Below the pieces are notes generated by a model. That model made no database searches and was not told the origin of the DNA. It worked only from the letters and a program-made list of their open reading frames with translations. The translations under genes were made by a program, and so were the position numbers. From positions 1,060,501 through 1,124,500 of the forward strand of contig NZ_CP120717.1 of assembly GCF_032883915.1 (NCBI RefSeq): a stretch of 64,000 nt of DNA, read 5' to 3'. Below are positions 36,001-43,900 of the stretch, one piece after another (position 1 is the stretch's first letter; every line of letters begins with the position of its first letter). This stretch comes from Endozoicomonas sp. 8E. GTDB lineage: Bacteria > Pseudomonadota > Gammaproteobacteria > Pseudomonadales > Endozoicomonadaceae.

Positions 36001-37781
36001 CAGAGTATTGTCACACGAGCTTTTGGATAGTCTTGCAACTGGCCATTCACCAACAGAGGTTGCCCAACCATCAGGGGTTCCAGAAGCTGCTGAAGCGTTG
36101 GATTGTTTTCCAGTCCCAGCAATATCACTGGCTTGCCAGCGGTTAATACCTCCTGCAACTTAGTCTGACGGTGTCCAAAATGGGCCTTTTGTTCCGAGGT
36201 GATATGGATATTATCGAATAACTGGCTGAAGCTGGTCTGTTCATTGACCTGAATGACCAGAGGTGAATCCGGCTGCTTATTGATCCAATGGCTGGCCTGG
36301 GCAGGTTGCTGATAAGTGACGGTCCTCACCGGGGCATGATCTCTGGTTTTTTCCTTTGGGCAGGACAGAGAAACTTCATCGTTTTCTGTCAATCCCAGGA
36401 CTTTCGGCTGACGTTTTGAATCAGCCACCTGAAGTCGGGGCTCCAGGCCAGTCATCTCACGAAGGGTTTGCAATGAACCCAGCAAGCGAAACCAGAGTGC
36501 CTCAGTGAGGGGAGACGTTACGGTGACTGCTCCCCCTGCCCGAACCTGTTCCAACAGACAGGTGTTAGGGATTGCATAGCCTTCCGGGGTAATGGCAATC
36601 GGGCTCAGCCATTGGGCAATGTTACTCTGGTTAATGATGACAGGGTTACGTGATGCGTGCTCTTTGTCATGAGAACGGGACAGACTTTGAAACAGTGAAT
36701 GAAGCTCGTTATTCCCCACCGGCATCTGATAAAACTGAACATTGTCGGGTAACGGACAGATCTTGCCATTGCTCTCAAAACACTTCTGCGCCAGCATCTG
36801 TCGAAGCGTCTGTTCAAAGGCCAGATCTTCCCAGTTGGCTCCTTTCAGAATGACCCGTTGTCCGGCCTTCAATGATTCAAGCCTGCCGGGGAGGTGCTGG
36901 ATTCGCCCCTGTTTATCCACTCCGGGTCCACCCAGCAGTAACTGTCGCCAGTGACTGTGCAGGTGGCAGTCAATTAAAACGGTGTTGTCGTCTTCCGTAG
37001 TACTTTTGGCACGGGTGAATTCAGGCACTACTGGCGGAACCTCGGCGATGATCATTGATGAGTCATTGCCGGTCTGAGCGTCGAACTGCCAAGTATTGTC
37101 CGGTCGATTAATCCGTCGCCAGAAATCAGGACCGGCGGCAACTTCACGCTGGCCAACCGATGCCAGCTGTTTAGGGGCTGCCACGACGAATAGAGAAACA
37201 TGCTCACCCAGAGGGCGTTTCTTCTGGCTGACTTTGTCGTACAGGCAGGGGTTATCCGGGTCCAGCAGATCGTTAAATCTGGGCAGTTCATCACCGGTGA
37301 GTTTTCGGATATCCATCACCAGGGTCAGTGGCTTTGAACTTTCAAAGAGCTTGCCTGAACGCAGAGTGTGGCGACCCTCTTTGGAAATGCTCAACCGGGT
37401 CACCAGATTAGCCTGTGAGAGGTCATCAGGGTGGGAAATAACAGTGACATCCCGACGTTCATCGGCGGTCTGGGTAGATAAAAGCTGACGAACTTCATCA
37501 TCACTGGCGACAAAACGGAAATCGAAGGCATGAGGGGTCTTTTGGAGTGATGAATCTATTGGGGATACGATTCTCGCTCTGTCAGGCAGGGTCCTCGGAG
37601 GAAAGGGTTTATTGAGTTTGGGAGTTACGACAGAACAGGTTTTTGTTTTCTTTGACGATGAATCCAGCTCTGCTTTCCTGGCTGGCACGCCGCTCTCCAC
37701 GGCAGTGTTTTCACCACTCTCAGACACGGCAAAACCAGGAACAGGGTTATTGTCTATTTTCTCACCAATACGACCATCCAT
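30018..37781 (-). CDS. Copy 5: giant multi-AAA+ / transglutaminase-like protein with repetitive linker, 2,587 aa
   Basis: Longest complete copy. ATG at 37779-37781 with GGGAGA upstream. Walker A motifs at ~945 and ~1278; transglutaminase-like Cys at 2055, with IHSFAEYS and SVDLGGA, so the triad is intact. The extra length comes mostly from the linker between the second AAA+ domain and the beta-rich segment, where a 24-residue unit (TSPIRQPDPQALKQR plus NNKGLVSK) is repeated about four times; it is rich in Pro, Gln, Lys and Arg and probably unstructured. Near the C-terminus an 18-bp tandem duplication repeats the residues TYEDFQ. The coiled-coil insert is short. The AAA+ region is almost identical to that of copy 6, and the N-terminal third to that of copy 4. 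Confidence 0.92.
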   Translation of the reverse strand: MDGRIGEKIDNNPVPGFAVSESGENTAVESGVPARKAELDSSSKKTKTCSVVTPKLNKPFPPRTLPDRARIVSPIDSSLQKTPHAFDFRFVASDDEVRQLLSTQTADERRDVTVISHPDDLSQANLVTRLSISKEGRHTLRSGKLFESSKPLTLVMDIRKLTGDELPRFNDLLDPDNPCLYDKVSQKKRPLGEHVSLFVVAAPKQLASVGQREVAAGPDFWRRINRPDNTWQFDAQTGNDSSMIIAEVPPVVPEFTRAKSTTEDDNTVLIDCHLHSHWRQLLLGGPGVDKQGRIQHLPGRLESLKAGQRVILKGANWEDLAFEQTLRQMLAQKCFESNGKICPLPDNVQFYQMPVGNNELHSLFQSLSRSHDKEHASRNPVIINQSNIAQWLSPIAITPEGYAIPNTCLLEQVRAGGAVTVTSPLTEALWFRLLGSLQTLREMTGLEPRLQVADSKRQPKVLGLTENDEVSLSCPKEKTRDHAPVRTVTYQQPAQASHWINKQPDSPLVIQVNEQTSFSQLFDNIHITSEQKAHFGHRQTKLQEVLTAGKPVILLGLENNPTLQQLLEPLMVGQPLLVNGQLQDYPKARVTILWPEFVKSPSSIFHATVATGEPCPEVDLWDINARKYDIARTKLPEQALKQLYKAFKTVPAHLCSPLPEITAGLLNNLIMAARRAQQADHSMQLLPRHWRKAINSVITHGTRQHPSVRDFMKVACWHLLPDKTPDEDQAASVDPDQLAAIINSAPRLDRKFVWQNLWPLARAFDPAVFKDTGFKELQLTYENPFRQRGATESLNRLCTIIVAHGPEHKRDALAYQLKVDLVKAEPWQSLAIRPGRQIKRLQDALASGWQLLLPSGQTRSDAIHALASDCFHMSRTANAEAEGIERIQHRLSESLEWQGSADIPLSALARDLYHGEMSQEDRESRRLSRLHDRLTDSPVIFLEGETGTGKSYFSAKMAKASGQALVISLGPSDSEQTLMKRWQWQQHGDGDRSMAEQNRALMEWANTKSDKDGEYITLVLDEANLAEAGLLASLNGLWEPQPCIYVNGHPVRVSPKHRVILTGNPDHYAGRQMDPALKEKLPRAYYPRLDQAFLRDRVVEPALLNHLQRHKINDIAHSASKSVMALWQYYQELLPEHEFTPRDLTDICSWVGWYLDRVLSEGDGASCEQVNSLIQQSFRDVLGPEITETQQDALSALEIWFAAHYHPDNTLRDRVHNHTLPDIQRDFEAFTKEFRPEFDTSSSAVIELVQRLGQDLSRCQQAYHHDRKHGGRQATLIEGPAGRGKDATLNLVIESVRQQARQRQESMPEVSLLNACDCSWEQLCETIRKAKVDGGIVVISEMNLIDSQHLEGELNDILAGDAHPGFHLFATINPPEYSGRKPLSPALKGRFRHLPIRQYNSAELQTIAGKVLPDSPKGKFVAERLTEKHCRLRACLQRKDLPLQPTSRDLQNVAMAVKSGGDFSEKALHQCLNQHYRLYLMAANLSLEELSESPALDMGKGTLDSGLCQWFNKTVPDIDRPWLIRLSNLDSIDEKKHEIRVKARPNKEEVKAEIIKRMAQAKWQASGLSLKPDESDDVLIQALYRHWQQRWFAHKFCETVVDANSVFPLTEEQQQTLKLPTSQPYLQEADQRIEAWNSDAVQWWPAFWHQISNLPSHQVDDHSNEALAVGSDKAPEKYRLKARSKLAKLLKWRKSLKGPESRTLPIRQPDPQALKQRTNNKDLVSKTSPIRQPDPQALKQRKNNKGLVSKTSPIRQPDPQALKQRTNNKGLASKTSPIRQPDPQALKQRTNDKGPVSSTPPGVWSSPAVLDQRTNYENLELPQIEHYKIFKPQNQSSHMFRSALRDINVTAWGDVELTFLEVQYIEGVETLRPDPFTECDQEVTLASNQTLANFSVLLNKEHLIVLPSLTFNDYIVALRMKPFLPFKLVRDRYTGLHIVLIPEGEAGQALDFVYVVERREPGRKTLPEEARPERLTNLDARCSEGMKTVLNKLFKTIEKQPTLIQVPLQKIKDAEDTEQRIEAITNYCRQFSGKARPASHKNFFKFLVTQRQGSCRHRTPVFVAFCRYFGIPSRQVNSLIHSFAEYSVDEGQTWVSVDLGGAPVEKTDIEYVCQTTTNVSHSSTELKKHKAFLKDLMKGADLTQQQTLAEVCDMSRVELNNALETNRALPEAKLIISNIIGNLWEKRDLISFSLAVSIIVSLGKEALGDYEEQLKPISKAVKRIILYRDDKQRVIEQLKLLHSKIINQGDLRAHDWFSSMREILKDSDLTKPSVIRFALEVLKLGWLDPILNDEKYIEKADKHHRLLVRLKSVDELRVEATHCLKKWYKQLFFREKNSQLWQKAYEDFQTYEDFQRREGTSFVDHCYDGFSSFLEYEITNRLLKNAWTDEPEGIPNIERMLSHQPAFPRSISGRGNHRPVIILGAPSWEFTSINKKVGDLLQIQYAVILERNGRVDVDPLLLTKKFEDLIQKAFSHYLYQLTHSKGGCLTYCWADAYIKCCNERYSYGAHDPSSPEELYVMMSETQGSKLLMDSPSRLFVDFLKDDYLRQALNADNALVLKSDELTTIAEEFLKSLDLVSLSHALET
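30719..30755 (-). repeat. 18-bp in-frame tandem duplication in copy 5
   Basis: gaagtcttcataagttt is followed at once by gaagtcttcataagctt, giving two YEDFQ motifs where copy 6 has one. Confidence 0.8.
32390..32700 (-). repeat. 72-bp coding minisatellite in the linker of copy 5
   Basis: gcctgaggatcaggctgtct recurs at 32428, 32500, 32572 and 32644, exactly 72 bases apart, with near-identical units between and degenerate partial units at both ends. Since 72 is divisible by 3, the reading frame is kept; each unit encodes 24 residues. Copy 6 has only diverged relatives of the unit at the same place and most other copies none, so the array appears to have expanded recently. Confidence 0.92.
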
Positions 37782-37787
37782 AGTCAA

Positions 37788-37793
37788 TCTCCC
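37788..37793 (-). promoter_or_regulatory. Ribosome binding site of copy 5
   Basis: GGGAGA, 6 bases before the ATG at 37781. Confidence 0.75.
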
Positions 37794-37844
37794 AACTGCC
37801 ATCCGAAGAGCTGAATTGAAGCTGTTTAATTATTTGACCTTTAG

Positions 37845-37874
37845 ATACTACGAAAGTTCATTTTTGACAGTCAG
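37845..37874 (-). promoter_or_regulatory. Putative promoter of copy 5 (class A leader)
   Basis: CTGACT (37869-37874), an 18-base spacer and TAGTAT (37845-37850) on the minus strand, 64 bases before the start. The tract GGTCAAATAATTAAAC just downstream of the -10 is conserved in the class A leaders and could be an operator or part of the 5' leader RNA. Confidence 0.4.
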
Positions 37875-37952
37875 CCGTGACCCTTGAAGGCAATGACCGA
37901 TCTCGAAAAATTCATCATGACCGGACTGCTATCAGGTTTCCAAATCGTTCTA

Positions 37953-40900
37953 TCAGGTTTCCAACAGGTTACAAAGCGAAAACAAATCCACACTGCGCAA
38001 AAACTCTTCGGCAATGGTTGTCAGCTCACTGGGTCTGAGCACCAGTGCGTTATCGGCGTTGAGTGCCTGCCGCAGGTAGTCATCATTCAGAGAGTTCTCA
38101 AGGGAATCAAAGCTCTGAATTTCGGACATCATGGCATAGAGTTCTTCTGGTGAGGATGGGTCATGAGCACCATAGGACTGTCGCTCGTAGTACGATTCGA
38201 AGGAAGCATCGGCCCAACAATAGGTTAAGCAGCCGCCATTTGTGTTTGTCAATTTACACAGATAATGACTGAAGGCCTGCTGAATCGCCAGCTCGGATTG
38301 GCGGTATAAAGAATGCCTAAGAGCTCTCCAATTTGTTTCCGAAATGTCCCTGTCCCTGTCCGTGATTTTTTGTTTAAGCATGAATTCGGCATGTGTATGA
38401 ATCGATGTGCGATCCCAGGAAGGTTTCCCCAGGATAATCACCGGACGGTGGTTCCCCCTGCCTGAGGTTAACCTCGGAAAAGCGGGCTGCTGCGCCAGCA
38501 TTCGTTCTATATTGGGAATGCCCTCAGGTGCGTCCGTCCAGGCGTTCTGTAGGAGTTGATTGGTCATTTCATATTCAAGGAATGATGAAAAGCCATCATA
38601 ACAATGATCGACGAACGAGGTACCTTCTCTCTGTTGGAAGTCTTCATAAGCTTTCTGCCATAACTGACTATTTTTTTCCCTGAAAAATAACTGCTTATAC
38701 CACTTTTTCAGGCAATGCGTGGCTTCAACCTTGAGTTCATCGACGCTTTTCAGACGCACCAACAGGTTATGATGTTGGGTGGATATAGCAGAGTGCTCAC
38801 CGGCCAGCATTGGGTCCAGCCAACCCAATTTCAGGACTTCAAGGGCAAAGCGAATAACCGGTGGCTTGGTCAGGTCACTGGCTTTCGGTATTTCTACCAT
38901 TGAATTAAACCAATTTAGAGCGCCCAGCTCGCCCTGATTAATTATTTTTGGATGGAGTAACTTGAGTTGTTCAATGACCTGCCCTTCATCACCGTCGTAC
39001 AATATTCCTCTCACCGCCTCCGATATTTTTTTAAGTTGCCCTCGGCAATCGTCCAATGCTTCTTTCCCCGGCGACACGATTATTGAGACAGCCAGGGAAA
39101 AACTGATTAAATCTCTTTGTTCCCAAAGGTTCCTGATTATGTTGGAAATAATTAGTCTGGTTTCTGGCAATGCGCTGTTTTTATCAAGGGCTTTGTTCAG
39201 TTCCTCGAGGCTCATATGACAGGCTTTAGCCAGAGTTTGCCGTTGTGACAAATCAGCACCTTTTAAGAGATCTTTCAGGAAAGCCTTATGCTTCTTTAAC
39301 TCAGTGCTGGTACTACTGATATTTGTATTCGGCTGGACGTCAGGTTTGAACTCTATTCTGTTGCCGGGCGCCCCGCCCAGATCCACTGACACCCAGGTTT
39401 GGCCTTCATCAACGGAATATTCAGCAAAGGCGTGGATTTGGCTATTCACTTGCCGGGATGGAATCCCGAAATAACGACAAAAAGCAACAAAAACAGGCGC
39501 ACGATGACGGCATCTCCCCTGCCGTTGTGTTACCAGAAATTTAAAGAAATTCTCATGTCTCGAGGGTTTAGCCTTACCGGAAAACTGTCGGCAATACTCC
39601 GTGATCGCCTCAATTCGTTGCTCAGTGTTTTTGGCGTCTTTTATTTTCCGCAAAGGCTCCTGTATTTCTGCCGGTTGTTCTTCAATGGTCATAAACATTT
39701 TGCCCAGTACGGCTTTCATACCTTCTGAACACCGGGCATCAAGTTGTGTTGATCGTTCTGGTCGGGCTGATTGCGGAGCTGTTTTTCTGCCCGGTTTTCT
39801 GGTTTCTACGACATAATTAAATTCAATTCTCTGGCAGGTTTTGGCCTCTGGAATCAGCACTATGTGAAGCCCGGTATAGCGATCCCTGAACAGGGTGTAT
39901 GGCAAATCGGGTGTTATACGCAGGGCAACGACATAGTCGTTAAACGTCAGGCTGGGCAATATGTATTGATTTTTTTTCGATTCTCTCACAATGAATGCCA
40001 TCGTCTGATCGCTAGCCAGTGTCAGTCTCTGGCCCCACCCCAAACAGTCCGGTGTGAGGATTTCGAACCCCTCAATGTATTGCTTGTCAAGAAAGGCCTT
40101 TTCGACATAACCCTTGGCAGTCACATCAATATTCAATACTTCCCAGCGATGCATAAGGGAAGGATACTTTTGTGTATCAAAAACGTTATAGTCTTTAACT
40201 TCTGGCAGCTTCAGGTTCTCATAATTCGTTGCCCGGTCTAATACCAGAAGATCAGACTGATCGATGGGAGACGTTCTGTTCAGCGGGCCCTTATCGATCG
40301 TTCTCCGGTCCAATGTCTGATGATCAGGCTGGCTGACAGGAGATGTTCTACTCACAGGGCCTTTATTGTTCGCTCTCTGTTCTAATGCCTGATGGTCAGG
40401 TCGGTTGCCGGAAGGCGTTTTGCTCACCGGGCCTTTATGGCTTTTTCGCCATTTCAATGCCTTAGCCAGCTTCGAGCGGACTTTCGGACGGTATTTTTCA
40501 GGAGCGTTATTATTACCAACCGCTAAAGCTTCGTTACTATGATCGTCAACCTGATGGCTCGGCAGATTACTTGTCTGATGGCTCGTCAGATTACTTATCT
40601 GATGCCAGAACGCAGGCCATAATTGAATTGTGTCAGAGTTCCATGCCTCTATCCGCTGATCCGCCTCTCGAAGATAAGGCTGGGAAGCCGGTAATTTCAA
40701 CGTTTCTTCCTGTGCTTCCGTCAGTGGAAATACGCTATTGGCATCCACGCCCGTCTCGCAAAACTTACGTGCAAACCAGCGTTGCTGCCAGTGTCGGTAG
40801 AGTGCCTGGATGAGTACATCGTCCGACTCATCCGGCTTGAGGGAAAGACCGGATGCCTGCCATTTGGCCTGAGCCATCCTTTTGATGATTTCCGCTTTGA

Positions 40901-43900
40901 CTTCCTCTTTATTCGGACGAGCCTTAACACGAATTTCATGGTTTTTTTCATCAATACTGTCGAGGTCACCGGGTCGTATCAACCACGGACGATCAATGTC
41001 CGGTACCGTTTTGTTGAACCATTGGCAAAGTCCGGAATCAAGTGCTCCTTTACCCATAACAAGAGTCGATGACTCAGGCAGTTCCTCCAGCGACAGGTTG
41101 GCGGCCATCAGGTAAAGCCGGTAGTGCTGATTGAGGCATTGATGAAGTGCTTTTTCGCTAAAATCGCCTCCGCTTTTGACAGCCATGGCGACATTCTGTA
41201 AATCGCGACTGGTGGGCTGTAACGGCAGGTCTTTCCGTTGCAGGCAGGCCCTTAAACGACAATGTTTTTCAGTCAGCCGTTCAGCAACGAATTTCCCTTT
41301 TGGGGAGTCTGGCAAGACTTTCCCGGCAATGGTCTGCAATTCTGCCGAGTTATACTGGCGGATCGGTAAATGTCGAAAACGTCCTTTGAGCGCCGGTGAT
41401 AAGGGTTTTCGCCCGCTGTACTCAGGCGGGTTGATGGTGGCAAACAGGTGAAAGCCCGGATGGGCGTCACCGGCCAGAATATCGTTTAACTCACCTTCCA
41501 GATGCTGGCTGTCGATCAGATTCATTTCCGAAATCACCACGATGCCGCCATCGACTTTTGCTTTCCGGATCGCTTCACACAGTTGCTCCCAGGAGCAATC
41601 ACAGGCATTCAGGAGAGAGACCTCTGGCATGGATTCTTGCCGTTGCCTGGCCTGCTGTCTGACACTTTCAATCACCAGGTTCAGCGTGGCATCCTTACCC
41701 CTCCCGGCTGGTCCTTCAATCAACGTCGCCTGTCGTCCGCCGTGTTTTCTGTCGTGATGATAAGCCTGCTGACAGCGGCTTAAATCCTGTCCCAGCCGTT
41801 GCACCAGTTCAATGACTGCCGATCCGGAGGTATCAAACTCAGGTCGGAATTCTTTGGTTAATGCTTCGAAGTCCCGCTGAATATCTGGCAGGGTGTGGTT
41901 ATGAACTTTGTCGCGCAGGGTGTGGTCCAGTTTGTAACGGGCAGCAAACCAGATTTCCAGTGCTGAAAGGGCATCCTGTTGAGTTTCGGTGATTTCGGGA
42001 CCCAACACATCCCGGAAACTTTGCTGGATCAAACTGTTCACTTGCTTACAGCTGGCACTGTCGCCTTTGGATAAGGCACGATCCAGATACCAACCCACCC
42101 AACTGCAGATATCGGTTAAATCCCTGGGAGTAAACTCATGCCCGGGCAACAGCTCCTGATAATATTGCCAGAGTGCCATCACACTCTTGCTGGCACTGTG
42201 TGCAATGTCGTTTATTTGATGCCGTTGTAAATGATTGAGCAAAGCGGGTTCCACTACTCTGTCTCGAAGGAAAGTCTGATCCAGACGTGGGTAGTATGCC
42301 CTCGGCAGTTTCTCTTTCAGGGCCGGGTCCATTTGGCGCCCGGCGTAATGATCGGGGTTGCCGGTGAGAATCACCCGGTGTTTTGGGCTGACCCTGACAG
42401 GATGACCATTCACATAAATGCAGGGGTGCGGTTCCCATAAGCCGTTCAATGACGCCAGCAATCCGGCTTCGGCCAGGTTAGCTTCATCCAGTACCAGGAT
42501 AATGTATTCTCCGTCTTTTTTGTCGGATTTGGTATTGGCCCATTCCATCAATGCCCGGTTTTGTTCCGCCATAGAGCGGTCGCCATCGCCGTGTTGTTGC
42601 CACTGCCAGCGTTTCATCAGGGTTTGTTCGCTGTCGGAAGGTCCAAGGGAAATGACTGAAGCTTGTCCCGAAGCCCTGGCCATTTTGGCAGAAAAGTAAC
42701 TTTTCCCGGTGCCGGTTTCCCCCTCAAGGAATATAGCGGGAGAGTCGGTAAGTCGGTCATGAAGCCGGGATAAACGACGGCTTTCACGATCTTCCTGACT
42801 GATCTCGCCATGATAAAGATCCCTGGCCAGTGCAGACAGGGGCTCATCAGCGGAACCCTGCCATTTCAGTGATTCAGACAGCTGATTTTTTATGCGTTCA
42901 ATGCCTTCTGCCTCAGAACTCGCTGTTCTGGCCCTATGAAAACAATCGCTGGCCAGGCCGTGAATGGCATCGGATCGGGTCTGCCCTGAGTGCAAAGGTA
43001 ACTGCCAGCCACAAGCCAGTGCATCTTGCAAACGTCTAATCTGTCTTGTTGGCTCGATAGCTAAGGATTGCCAGGGCTTAGTTGCCGCCGGATCGACTGC
43101 CAGCTGATAGGCTATAGCATCCCGTTGTTTTTCAGGCGCGTGGGCCAGGATCATGGCACAGAGCCTGTCCATAGCTTCTTTTTCACCTTGCTCTGGAAAT
43201 GGACTCTCATAGGACAGTTGTAACTCGGTATCTTTAAAAACTGCCGGGTCAAAGGCCCGGGCCAGTGGCCACAGGTTGTGCCTGACAAACTTTCTATCCC
43301 ATTGCGGGGCGCTACTGAGGATCGCAGCTAACTGATCCGGGTCTACCGAGGCGGCTTGATCCCTGTCCGGCAGCAACTGCCAACAGGCCACTTTCATAAA
43401 ATCACGCACGGATGGATGCTGCCGGGTGCCATGGGTGATGACGCTATTGATAGCCCTGCGCCAGTGGCAGGGCAGGAGCTGAAGGGAGCGGTCAACCTGC
43501 TGTGCCTGTCGGGCAGCCAGTATCAGATTATTCAACAGCCCTTCGGTCATTTCAGGCAGAGGCTTACAAAGGTTGCCAGGTACGGTTTTAAAGGCTTCGT
43601 AAAGTGAGTGAAGTGCTTGTTCTGGCAGGTCAGTCCGGGCAATACCATGCTTGCGGGCATTGATTTCCCAGAGATCGACCTCAGGGCACGGCTTACCCCT
43701 GGCGACCATCGAATGAAATATTGAAGATGAGCTTTTTGCAGACTCAGGCCAGAGTATTTTGACATGAGCTTTTGGATAGGACTGCAACTGGCCATTCACC
43801 AACAGAGGTTGTCCAATAATCAGGGGTTCCAGAAGCTGCTGAAGCGTTGGATTACTCTCCAGCCCCCGGAATACGACCGGCTTGCCAGCGCTTAATGCCT

